Shown here: in pieces, positions 21,509-31,800 of the stretch | Layout: each line of letters starts with the position of its first letter | How positions within the stretch are numbered: position 1 is the first letter of the stretch | Source of the DNA: Tuctoria greenei | Taxonomy: Eukaryota; Streptophyta; Magnoliopsida; Poales; Poaceae | Direction: 5' to 3' | DNA: 64,000 bases | Assembly: GCA_036927565.1 (NCBI GenBank) | Contig: JAYESD010000012.1 | Location: forward strand, 1,178,001-1,242,000 | Translations under genes and position numbers: made by a program | The notes under the pieces: generated by a model | What the model saw: only the letters and a program-made list of their open reading frames with translations | Told to the model about the DNA's origin: nothing | The model's database searches: none

Positions 21509-23926
21509 CTATTTGTCGTTCAACCCTCCTGATATACGGGTGGTTTGAGCGGCATCGGAACCAATTTGGACGACTTTGACGGGAATGTCGGTGTCGCCGC
21601 TTGGCTGCACACGGGGTGCAGAGGTCGAGCCTCGTTGACGAATGCTCGGGGGTTTCGGAGCTTGCTCCTGTCTGGAGTCCTCCTCTTGTGCCGTGGTGAG
21701 TGCGTGGAGTTCCTCCAGAGCAGTTACTCCGGCAGTGCGATCTCCGCGGATCCGGAGAACGCCTACTGGTGTTGGCATCTTCAACACCAGGTATCCATAA
21801 TGAGCAGCTGCCATGAATTTGTACAGGGCAGGTCTACCCAAGATGGCGTTGAATGGTAAGTTGATCTGAGCGACGTCGAAGACCAACTTCTCGGTGCGAT
21901 ACTTCTCCCGGGTCCCGAAGGTAACGGGGAGAGTAATGGCTCCGAGTGGGGTAATGGCCCCCGGACCTACTCCGGAGAAAGGTCGAGAGGGCTGGAGGTC
22001 CGAAGGTCAGAGCTGAAGCTTAGTGAAAGCTTCGAAGCTGATGAGGTTAAGCCCCGAACCTCCGTCTACCATGACATGATGGAGCTGGATGTTGTTGATG
22101 GTGGGAGATACCATCAAGGGTAATTGGCCAGCTCCGACCATGCTTTGAGGACAGTCCGAAGCATCAAAAGTGATGGGTGTGTCCATCCACTTTCAATGTG
22201 GCTCCGGTCTAGCTGTAGGAGCTACAGCAGCCATATCCCGCCGCATAGTCTTGATGACACGACGAGAAGTGATGTCCCATGATCCACCAAAGATGGTGTT
22301 CATGGTTTTCCGACGCTCGTTGTCGGAGACGTCAGAGTCATCGTCGACGGAGGTGTAGACGGCTTTCAGGACCTTTTTGGGGTCCTGAAACCCTAACTCC
22401 TCTTCAGCCGGAGCTTCATCGACCTTTTGTTTTCCCTCCCTCTGTCGGAAGTGAGACCCTTCCCGGCACTTGTGGTAGCGCTCGGCAAGGTTTTGGACCT
22501 CCCGGCAGTCTTCCAGCCTGTGACTGCCCGTTTTGTGAATGGGGCACCACATTTTGGATTTGTCACCGTCTTCGAAAGACGGTCGAGGTCGCTTCTCGGG
22601 GCGTGGACCCCGGCCACCAGGAGTTGCAGTGGCTGCAACGTTGGATGTGCCGGCCGACGGCTTCTTCTTGCCGTTGGTCTTCTTTTTCTTCTTGCCACTC
22701 CTAGAGGTAGCGGCTTCTTCTTTGGAGGATTTTTTATGATCCTCCAAGGCTGGTTTGGAGTGCATTTCACGGCCCTCCGCAGCTCTGGCACATTTGTCAG
22801 CCAAGCTGAAGAGCTCCGTGACGCTGGTGATCTCTTTGATCGCCAGCTTCTCCAACATCTTCTTGTCTCGCACACCCTGTCTGAATGCCACAATGACAGA
22901 AGCGCTTAAGATAGAAGGGATTGTGTTACGTACCTGAGAGAACCTCTGGATGAATGACCGCAAAGATTCTCCCCCTTTTTGCACGACCGCAAAAAGGTCC
23001 AGTTCAGTGCCTGGTCGGGTGTATGAACTCCCGAAGTTGGCAGTGAACTGACGGCACAGCTCCTCCCAACTGTCAATAGAGTTGGGTGGAAGGCTCATAA
23101 ACCAGGACCTGGCGGTCCCAGTTAAGGCCACTGGAAAGTAGTTGGCCATTACGGCCTCGTTTCCTCCAGCTGCTAAGATTGCAGTGGAGTATATCTGCAG
23201 AAATTCTACGGGGTTGACAGTCCCGTCGAATTTTTCCGGCAAATGTGGCCGGAACTTCTGTGGCCATCTAACCATGCGTAGGTGCATGGCTAGGGCGGAA
23301 CAGCATCCTCCTACTCCTTCCAGAGTAGAAAGGTCTTGAGCATCTCGTCTTTCTCGAACTCGCTCGATATGGACACGGCCATCCTGCTGGCGGTATCGGC
23401 GATCAAGCTCCGCCCGGAGGTCATGTGTCGAAAGCCGAGATACGGTATGGGCGCGTCGTGCCCCAGAGGGCAACGACGTCACTTGTTGTGACGCAGCTCG
23501 CCTTCGGTTGTTGGAGACATGTGGTCCAAGTCTTCCAGACAACGTCCGTCGCTGCGACGGGGTTCGCCCTGAAGGAGGATGTCCCTGGTTGTTGAGTCGT
23601 TCGGCCGCTGCTGCGACCAAATGCTCAACATCAGCCCTCCATTGCTCCATAGCATCTTGAGATGCATCCGGAGGTGGTGGTCGCTGGAGAAGAGCACGCG
23701 CTGCATGGAGCGCGTGTTCTGGGTTGTCACGACTTGCCGGCGCAGTATGTGACGCCGACGCACCATCATGTTGCTCGGCACGTCTCGCCGGAGAAGATGG
23801 TGGTGGTGGGAGTGTGACTCCTGCTGGTGCTGAGGCTCCTGCCGGTGGCTGCATGTTGGAGGGATTGCCTCCGACAGCCTGAGCAGCAGGTTGCCCGTTG
23901 GATGATCCAGCCGCAGAATTCACCAT
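21509..23926 (-). pseudogene. gag: Inner element gag-protease
   Basis: Starts at ATG 23926 (MVNSAAG). Order: Pro/Ala-rich N-terminus, capsid-like domain, lysine-rich region, CPIHKTGSH zinc-binding-like motif, protease VDGGSGLNLI, then a tail ending at TAG 21509-21511. Two premature TGA codons (22190-22192 and about 22006-22008) correspond to CGA arginine codons in the outer copy. Both are C-to-T changes in a CpG context, typical of deaminated methylated plant transposons. The C-terminal frame (21509-21886) is the one that reaches the amber codon, so the outer copy, not this one, lost a base here. Confidence 0.86.
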
Positions 23927-23944
23927 TCTTGAAGATCTCAGGCG

Positions 23945-23962
23945 CCCCTACCTGGCGCGCCA
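23945..23962 (-). other. Primer-binding site of inner element
   Basis: The minus strand reads TGGCGCGCCAGGTAGGGG two bases inside the 5' LTR C. Position and the TGG start fit a tRNA primer-binding site; I did not assign the tRNA with certainty. Confidence 0.75.
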
Positions 23963-23964
23963 AC

Positions 23965-24798
23965 TGTCGACTGTTGGAGTCGGCAGATCCCCTGACACTA
24001 CTAAAGTGTTGAAGGAGTTTGTAGTTCGGTTTGGGCGCGCGGAGACTCAAGAAGGTGAATCACGATTGGACACGAGAGACACAGTGGTTTACGTGGTTCG
24101 GGCCGCCTGAGCGTAATACCCTACTCCACGGGTGTGTGTGTGTGTTGTATTCACTTGTATGTTTGAGAGCGGTCCAGAGTCCGATCCCCCCGTGTATCGT
24201 CGGTTTGTCCTTTTATATTACAAGGACAAACCGTTACAAGTTAGCCTGCCCCGACATGTGGCCCTGGCGGTTACTAGTATTGATACACGAGATTAATTGT
24301 TGTTAATAACCCTGTAACGGCTCCGACAGTGCCGTTACAGGTGTTAAGATCGTCCGATTAAGTGTCATTAACGTGGAATTAATGACAATTAATCGGGTCT
24401 TGAAGTCCGCGGCTGTCCTTTGAAGATCCGGAGCCGTTACAATGTCTCCCGGAGGTTTGAAGCGGCCAGCTCCGACGTATGGACACGTGGCAGCTCTGGA
24501 GCTTGCTTGTGGGAAGCGGGAAGCTCCGGGGTGGCCTGGCACGTGTCAGGTCCGGAGCTTCTCTCGGTCAGGGGTTAAGTCCGGTGGTGCCGTTTCAGTA
24601 CCTAGCCCGGAGCTTCACCCTTGCGGGTAGTAGCTCCGGTCTGACAGTACACGTGGCAACCTAGGGGTTAACCATGTTGGAGAAGCAGGTTCGGTTATGT
24701 CTGACAAGTGAGCCTCCGAGGGTCTTCAATTTGAGTAGACGTCCTTCCCTTGAGATCTTTGTAACCTTAGGGGGTGTATGGTTTTTAGGGTACCGACA
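23965..24798 (-). repeat. LTR C (5' LTR of inner element)
   Basis: 834 bp, nearly identical to LTR B. It is the promoter LTR: the minus-strand TATA box complements 24211-24217. Confidence 0.94.
24211..24217 (-). promoter_or_regulatory. TATA box in the inner 5' LTR
   Basis: TATAAAA on the minus strand, upstream of the inner gag. It is flanked by inverted arms TTGTCCTT/AAGGACAA that are also found in LTRs A, B and D with minor changes. Confidence 0.55.
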
Positions 24799-24803
24799 GC
24801 CGC

Positions 24804-25121
24804 TGCTGCAACCAAATGCTCCACATCGGCCCTCCACTGCTCCATTGCATCTCGGGATGCGTCCGGAGGTGGTGGTCGTTGTAGAAGAGCACGCGCTGCA
24901 TGGAGCGCGTGTTCCGGGTTGTCATGACTTGCCGACGCAGTAAGTGACGCCGGCGCACCATCACGTTGCCCAGCACGATTTGCTGGAAAAGATGGTGGTG
25001 GTGGGAGTGTGGCTCCTGCTGGTGCCGAGACTCCTGCTGGTGGCTGTCTGTTGGAGGGATTGCCCCCAACAGCCTGAGCAGCAGGTTGGCCATTGGATGA
25101 TCCAGCCGCGGAGTTCACCAT
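24804..25121 (-). pseudogene. gag: Outer element gag, N-terminal fragment
   Basis: Begins at ATG 25121-25119 (MVNSAAG, as in the inner gag) and reads to the GCCGC duplication, where the inner element interrupts it. The reading frame resumes at 11905 with the continuation of the same protein. This piece is what distinguishes a nest from a deletion plus tandem array. Confidence 0.88.
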
Positions 25122-25141
25122 TCTCGAAAATCTCAGGCGCC

Positions 25142-25159
25142 CCCCTACCTGGCGCGCCA
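25142..25159 (-). other. Primer-binding site of outer element
   Basis: The minus strand reads TGGCGCGCCAGGTAGGGG adjacent to LTR D, identical to the inner element's site. Confidence 0.75.
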
Positions 25160-25161
25160 AC

Positions 25162-25992
25162 TGTCGACTGTTGGAGTCGGCAGATCTCCTGACACTGCTA
25201 AAGTGTTGAAGGAGTTTGTGGTTCGGTGTGGGCGCGCGGAGACTCAAGAAGGTGAATTGCGGTTTAACACAGGAGACACTAGGATTTACGTGGTTCGGGC
25301 CGCCTGAGCGTAATACTCTACTCCACGGGTGTGTTGGTGTTGTATTAGTTTGTCACGTATGATCTCCACGTCTGTGTACGTGTGTCCGTGTGTATCGTCG
25401 GCCTGTCCTTTTATAGTACAAGGACAGACCGTTACAAGCTGGCCTGGCCCGACATGTGACCCCGACGGTTACTAGTATTGATACACGATTAATTGTTGTT
25501 AATGATCCTGTAACGGGTTTCGACAGTGCCGTTACAGGCGTTAAGATCGTCCGTTTAAGTGTAATTAATATGGCATTAATGACATTTAACCGGGTCTTGA
25601 AGTCCTTGGCTCTCCTTTGAAGATCCGGATCCGTTACAAGGTCTTCTGGAGGTTAGAGGCTGACAGCTCCGACGTTTGGACACGTGGCAGCTTCGGAGCT
25701 TGCTGTGGGAAGCAGATAACTCCGGAGCTATCTGATACGTGTCAGGTCCGGAGCTTCTCTCGGTCGGGGGTTAAGTCCGGAGGTGCCATTTCGGTACTTG
25801 GTCCGGAGCTTCCCCCTTGTGGGCGGTAGCTCCGGTTGGGCAGTACACGTGGCGACATAGGGATTAACCATGTTGGAAAAGCAGGTCCGGTCATGTCTGA
25901 CAAGTGGGCCTCCGAGGGTCTTCAATTCAAGTAGACGTCCTTCCCTCTAGATCTTTGTAACCTCAAAAGATGTACGGTTTTTAGAGTACCGA
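25162..25992 (-). repeat. LTR D (5' LTR of outer element)
   Basis: 831 bp, partner of LTR A. The minus-strand TATA box complements 25409-25415. The last two bases (CA) of the usual CGACA end are missing, and the GATAC duplication follows directly at 25993-25997. It shares diagnostic variants with LTR A and not with B or C. Confidence 0.9.
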
Positions 25993-26067
25993 GATACCGG
26001 CATGCGCCTCCGCCAGTCCTCCACTCCTCTTCCAGCGGTACGGCCTCTCATTCGCGCGGCGGCAGCA

Positions 26068-26232
26068 GCGTAGACGACGCTTGGCATAGCGGACGATCTC
26101 GTGGCATTTCCGGAACCCGAGGGACGGCATCGTGGCGCAGCTGCAGGCGGTTCGCAAGGCGCTGTGCGGCGTACCCGAGCGTGCCGTCACCATCCTCCGT
26201 GCCTGCTCTTTGAGCACTTCCTGCACCCGTAC
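26068..26232 (+). pseudogene. BEL1-like homeobox (BELL) gene fragment
   Basis: The plus strand encodes a segment like the end of the BELL domain (HFRNPRDGIVAQLQ, VRKAL) followed at once by the start of the three-amino-acid-loop homeodomain (GVPERAVTILRA, then LFEHFLHPY). In functional members several dozen residues lie between these blocks, so an internal part is missing. TAG interrupts the frame at 26087-26089, and one base is missing near 26204 (TGCTCTTT where a TGG-CTC-TTT frame is expected), shifting LFEHFLHPY out of frame. GT at 26233 matches the position where BELL homeodomains are split by an intron. It is clearly a decayed transcription-factor gene beside the retrotransposon insertion. 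Confidence 0.72.
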
Positions 26233-27628
26233 GTACCATGCTGCATATGCTCTTGCACACATCACATATTTCAGCTACTAGTAGTACGTTTCGTTCATTC
26301 GTTTATGATCTAATTTCTAGAAAAAAATGAGTTGTTTTTGTATAGATTTTAGTGTCTCCTTTCATAATTGTGTTAAACGTTTTGTTGTTGTTGTTTCTTA
26401 TCTATTTGCACACATCACATATGCTAAATGTATTTTATGGTATGTTTGTGAAGTACATGAGCTGAATATACTTTGGAAGTCAGAATTTCGTGTTGTTTTG
26501 CTTTGCAGAATTGAAATAATATGTCAGCAGTATAGGGTTTGTTGTTTTTATGTGAGCATGGTTGTGCTAACAAGCCATCATGGTTTTTATCATGGTGCAG
26601 GCTTTTGTGTAACAGAATGGATAGCATGAGAGCACAGTATTTTGAAGAGATCAGCAACAAAACAGGAAGAGGATCTTCATATTACAATGCAAGATTAGAA
26701 TAGAAATATCTCTTTGTTTTGTATTTTGTGGGCAGGATTGTACTATTAGCACTTCTCGAAATTGGACGATGCATATAAATGATTGAATTCTCGTTGACTG
26801 TAAGATTTGAACCATGCTAATATTTTAATCTATATTACTGAATGTTGCTCATTGAAATATTATCTTGTAAAGTCAATTTTATTTAGACAATTGTTATATT
26901 TTTGTATTTGACCATGTCGATACAGTAAATCGTATATATTTTGGAACTTTATTTCCGGATAAAAAAATTGGAACCGTTCCGATATCGACATGTTTTCATT
27001 CCGATGATTTCGTTTCCGATATTTTCGAAGTTTCGATACCGCAACCATTTCTGATGATTCTGTTTCCGATTCCGTTTCCGCAAATTATAAATGAAAATGG
27101 AAACGATTTTGCTCTTTTTTCGTCCGTTTCCAACTGTTTTCATTCCTATTCCTCGCGCTCCCCCGTCGCCTCGCTCGTCCCGTCGTCACCTGCACAGCGC
27201 CATGGTCGTCCCCAACTGCATCGTCAAAGTCCATTCTGTGTCGACTCCTTCCGCCGTGCACGGACGAGGGACGAGAGGATGTTGTGCTGCTTGTTGGAAC
27301 AGAGGAACAACGGCCCTGCGACTAACCTCGGTTGTTTGCCTTATCAAGTTGCGGTTGCTGTTGGAGAGCAGAGAAAATTTTGGCTAGTACAAAGTTACTG
27401 TAGCACTTCTCAAAACATGAAATCGGGCTCCGTTTTTGCCTAACTCTTGTTGGAGATAGGCTTACCGGCACCGCTACGGGCAGCCTTAGTTATCGTTGGA
27501 AGCTGGATGCTTGTTTGCAAGTCATAAATAGCCGCCACAGTGCAAGCCGTTTCAGAGATAGTAATCCTCTCTTCGTCCTAAAAAATTAAGCTTTTGGGAC
27601 TGAAGGAGTACAACTGACTGTAACACGA
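26233..27628. other. Intergenic, AT-rich, transposon-like debris
   Basis: No credible coding region. About 26890-27110 is dense in short TTTCCGAT/CGTTTCCG-type repeats on both strands, reminiscent of subterminal repeats of hAT-like DNA transposons; no terminal repeats or duplication were found. The GC-rich part at 27150-27330 has only short, unrecognised frames. Confidence 0.35.
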
Positions 27629-28511
27629 GCGAGGATTCGCCTAGCCACGATCGAGGTGCCGGACGCCGGGGAGGTGGACTTCCACTGCACGCACCTCGAC
27701 CACCTGGACGAGGGCTGGGGGATGAAGCAGGTGGACGCCATCCTCCGGTCCAGCGACGGCGGGCCTCACATCCTCGCCGGCGGCCTCAACGCGCTCGACG
27801 GCACCGACTACTCCGCCGACCGCTGGGCCGACATCGTCAAGGTACGTAGCAGCAGCTACCCGCCCTGCTGCACTTGCCTGCCGACGTTCCGTTCTGAAAT
27901 AAACGCAGGGATTCTCCTGAATACTCGTCACACGGAGACGTCTAATTGAACTGTCGCACGTGAACATTTCTGTGGATTTTCATCCACGTCTTCCTGATCT
28001 GATAGACCTGCGATATATGCCACGTTGCAGTACTACGAGGAGATCGGCAAGCCGACGCCGAAGGTGGAGGTGATGAAGTACCTCAAGGGGAAGCAGCAGT
28101 ACGTCGACGCCAAGGACTTCGCCGGAGAATGTGAGGCTAGCTGTGGTGGTCGTCGCCAAAGGGCAAGGCAGACGACGCTGTAATTCTCGGATAATTTCAG
28201 TACAGTTACATCGCGAAATGCTGTTTACTGACGCATTGATGGAGCACGCGCGGTCATCCAGACGTGCAGGGACGTGCAAGTACGGGACGACGAGGGTGGA
28301 CTACATACTGGCGTCGCCACACTCGCCTTGCAAGTTCGTGCCCGGATCCTACACTGTCGTCACCTCCAAAGGGACGTCGGATCATCACATCGTTAGGGTG
28401 GATGTAAGGATCAGAGATGCCGCTGATGCCGAGACCGGGAACCAGAAACGGAGAGTGGTCAAGATGAACAGGAAGGGCTCAAGGAAAGGGATATGGGGGA
28501 CTGCTTACTAG
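27629..28511 (+). pseudogene. Truncated endonuclease/exonuclease/phosphatase-family gene
   Basis: This encodes the C-terminal part of a plant DNase I-like (EEP fold) protein: ATIEVPDAGEVDFHCTHLDH, GGLNALDGTDYSADRW, then RVDYILASPHSP and SDHHIVRVDV, the last being the catalytic SDH motif. Exon pieces are 27629-27841 (GT donor), 28031-28167 and 28262-28511 (stop TAG). The 5' exons are absent. The middle exon has four extra bases near 28139-28142, its donor is GC instead of GT, and the last exon lacks one G near 28270. Three lesions plus the missing N-terminus argue for a pseudogene; sequencing error could explain single ones but not all. Confidence 0.7.
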
Positions 28512-28871
28512 TAGATGATCTCTTTCGAATTTGCTGTGTTGGTTTTCTTTGTTGTGTTTGGTGGTGTGGGGGATTGGGGCGCTTTGAAATGTGTATATGG
28601 CTACAGTTTGAACTGAGAAAAGGTGACAAACTTTTGAGATGGGACGAAGTACATGGTACAATGCTGATTCTTGTTTCTACCTCCAAATGTTTTACTAGTG
28701 CATCAAAATTAACCGACTGCTTGAGTACATATATAGGATAAACATCAACATAAAGATTTGAAAAAAAAAAATCAGGAAAGCACAGCATTTCGTTATACAG
28801 AAATGGGCTCCACAAGTTCGCATTATTTCAATGACGGGAATCAGAAACACAGGAGTGGTACGGGGGGCTTA
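28512..28871. other. Spacer holding the NDUFV1 3' untranslated region
   Basis: This lies between the stop of the nuclease pseudogene and the NDUFV1 stop. Read on the minus strand it starts with the NDUFV1 3' UTR, including GAAATAATG near 28825-28835 as a possible poly(A) signal variant. Nothing else was recognised. Confidence 0.4.
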
Positions 28872-31800
28872 TCATGCAGAAGCCGCTGCAAGAAGTTCCC
28901 TTTCAGCTCGATCACGGATCCTCCTCTCGAGCTCCGGCCTGAAGTGCCTGATAAGCCCCTGCACAGGCCATGCCGCAGCATCCCCTAGGGCGCAGATAGT
29001 ATGCCCTTCGATTTGCTTAGTGACCTCCTGAAGCATGTCAATTTCCTCTAGCTTCGCGTTACCAACCTTGAGCCTCTCCATGATCATCCACAGCCAGGGT
29101 GTGCCCTCCCGGCAGGGTGTGCACTGACCACAGCTCTCGTGCTTGTAGAAGTACGACAGCCTAGCAATCGCATCGACGACATCCGTGGATTTGTCCATCA
29201 CGATAACCGCTGCCGTACCCAATCCAGACTGCACGGCCTTCAGTGCATCATAATCCATCATCACATCGTCACATATGTGCTTTGGCAGCAGGGGGACAGA
29301 AGAACCACCTGGAATAACAGCAAGCAGGTTGTCCCATCCTCCTCTCACACCGCCGCAGTGCTTCTCGATCAATTCCTTCAAAGGGATACTCATCTCCTCT
29401 TCCACAGTGCAAGGTTTGTTGACATGTCCAGAGATACAGAAGAGCTTGGTTCCTGAATTGTTCTTGCGCCCAAAGCTAGCAAACCATTCTGGACCACGCC
29501 TGAGAATGGTTGGGGACACAGCCACAGTCTCAACATTTGTCACAGTTGTAGGGCAGCCATAAAGCCCAGCGTTGGCCGGGAAAGGTGGTTTCAACCTAGG
29601 TTTGCCCTGCTTCCCTTCAAGGCTCTCCAGAAGGGCAGTTTCTTCACCACAAATGTAAGCACCGGCACCAAAGTGTATGTGCACATCAAAATCATAACCA
29701 GATCCACAAGCATTCTTACCGAGAAGTCCAGCAGCATATGCTTCCTGCCGGGCTCTCTCAAGGTTGTGACGCTCATTCACATATTCACCTCTAATGTAGA
29801 TGTAAGCAGCTGAGGCCCTCATTCCAACTCCAGCTATAAGGCATCCTTCCAGAAGTTTGTGGGGATCATGACGCATGATTTCTCTGTCTTTGCAAGTTCC
29901 AGGCTCACTCTCATCAGCATTAACAACAAGGTAAGAAGGACGTCCATCAGACACCTTGGGCATAAAGGACCATTTAAGACCAGAAGGGAAACCTGCACCT
30001 CCACGCCCTCGGAGACCTGATTTCTTAACTTCATTCACTATCCAGTCTGCCCCCTTAAGCACCAAATCCTTGGTCCTGTACCAGTCACCCCTCTTCATTG
30101 CACCTTTGATAAATGGATCATGCAGACCATAGAGGTTGGTGAAAATGCGGTCCTCATCTTTGAGGCCACCAAAGTGAGTCTTCTCTGGAGGGGGAGGTGG
30201 TGGTGGAGGTTGTGGTGTGCTTGACGTAGTAGCAGCCTGTGTGCTGAATGATCTGCTAGCAGAACAAAGGCCAGCACCGTTGAGAGAACGAGCTGGCTGT
30301 GCCCTTGAAATAGAATGCAAGTATTCAATTGCAGCCTGAAAATAGAATATGAAAATGAGGAACATGCAAGAAAACATGAGAATGCAACTACTTCTACAAT
30401 ACCGGAGTAAAACATGGTTTACTGCAAGAACTGTTACAACAACAACAACAACAACAACAACAACCAAGTCTTTGTCCCAAGCAAGTTGAGGTCGGCTAGA
30501 AATGAAACCTAACAAACTGCAGGAACTGTTATTAGAAGCAAAAAATGGAAGTTATTATCAACCACTAAAATGGTCTTGGAAATTGTAAAAAATGAAACGC
30601 AGAAATATTATTCTAGGCCTCAGTTTATCGAATAGCATGCGCGGAATTGCAAGGGTGAGAAAACATAGTGCCTAAATGGGGGCACACGTCCAGGAATCTA
30701 TAGTTATAGTTTTCTGCTTGGGCTCACTGTACCATTCAAACTACCAAATGAGACCGAAACAAAAGAAGAACATAGTACACAGAACAGCTAAAGTGGATGA
30801 TATGGCTTCAAGATTTTAGGTGGGATCTGTTTAATTAAAAGAAAAAAGAAAATGAGAGCTCATAGTGTCACAAGATGCCACCCTGAGTATAATGCTAAAA
30901 GCAGTATAACAGACCAGCAGGTGCTGACAAGACCAGGTGACCAATTCAATGGTATGAACCTAACTTAGTAACAAATAGGAGATGCTATCCAAACATATGC
31001 ATCCTCATAACAGACAACCCTACTATCTCATAATTTGGCTGATATAACAACTATAAAAAGTACATGTCATTCAACGGGGGTGATTTATGCGCCCCACGGC
31101 AAGTACCACCTCTGAGTCTAGATATAAAAATAAAAGCAACACCTTATAATTCAACTTGTGACAACATTTTTTACCATCCCTAAAGTTTAAACTACAAATT
31201 TATTTGTGAACACAATGGCTCCTTTTGTCATATTGCCTTCACAAATAGATTTCACGAGTTTATCTAACAGAGCTAAAACATCAATCTTGATACTGGAATG
31301 TGTCCACAGGCCATGGATAAGAGCAGAATAAGCCAAGCCAAGAGTGCGAGGCTGTTTTACTTTCAGGTCACGAAAATAAAGACGGGTGTGCATAATTCAC
31401 ATAAGCAAAATTGGGGCACAGAATACAGTAGCGTGTTCTGTTAGTTTAGTTCAAAGATGAATTTACAAGCTTCAATGTAAGCATGTTGTCATAGTTCCAA
31501 CAAAACACAGGACAGATATAACCTGAGCTTTAAAATACCAGACTGAAGGAAAATAACAGTTGAGACCACGAGCGAAGGTGAACCAATGAAATTCCTACAG
31601 TCCTACGGACGTTAAGAAGATCGACTAGAAGCCCGACCAAGCTGGGTCTTCCTCACTACAAACCTTCTCCCAATATGTCCGCGTTTTTCAGTCTCTACTC
31701 ACTCATGGTGCTATCTGCCCGAGATATCCATGACCGTGTGCCAAAACACGTCGATTGGAACCCTTGCCCATCCTCCACGGCTCGAACCCAGCAATCTCTC

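Larger units (their letters stand above)
11906..24798 (-). mobile_element. Inner Tat-type Gypsy LTR retrotransposon
   Basis: This 12.9-kb element has two 834-bp LTRs (11906-12739 and 23965-24798) starting TGTCG and ending CGACA, with 5-bp GCCGC duplications. The layout matches the outer element: PPT, antisense two-exon ORF, spacer, pol, gag-PR and PBS, all but the antisense gene on the minus strand. The LTR pair differs at roughly 13 of 834 sites by eye, about half the divergence of the outer pair, as expected for the later insertion. LTR sequence differences from the outer element indicate a distinct subfamily. Gag carries two CGA-to-TGA stops, so it is probably non-autonomous now. Confidence 0.95.
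173..25992 (-). mobile_element. Outer Tat-type Gypsy LTR retrotransposon, split by a nested relative
   Basis: The LTRs are at 173-1005 and 25162-25992. Both begin TGTC(A/G)ACTGTTGG; the left one ends CGACA, giving terminal inverted repeats. The target-site duplication is GATAC at 168-172 and 25993-25997. Gag-PR and pol are on the minus strand, so the 5' LTR is on the right. The internal region is 1006-11905 plus 24804-25161, interrupted by the inner element. The two LTRs differ at about 25 of 831 aligned sites by my by-eye count, so it is older than the inner element. It is defective: stop codons in gag and at the end of pol, a one-base loss near the end of gag-PR, and the inner insertion. 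The second, archaeal-type RNase H and the antisense additional ORF point to the Tat lineage (RIRE2/Grande/Retand-like). Confidence 0.93.

Noticed and set aside
173..25992. Tandem array or assembly collapse suggested by four parallel LTRs
   Set aside because: Distinct 5-bp target duplications at both levels, LTR pairing by shared variants, and codon-level continuity of the outer gag across the inner element show simple nesting.
26890..27110. Possible complete hAT element with TTTCCG repeats
   Set aside because: No terminal inverted repeats and no 8-bp duplication were found.
30336..30515. N-terminal extension of NDUFV1 with poly-valine
   Set aside because: It translates intron and a CAA microsatellite; a splice acceptor at 30336 and a targeting-type first exon upstream fit better.
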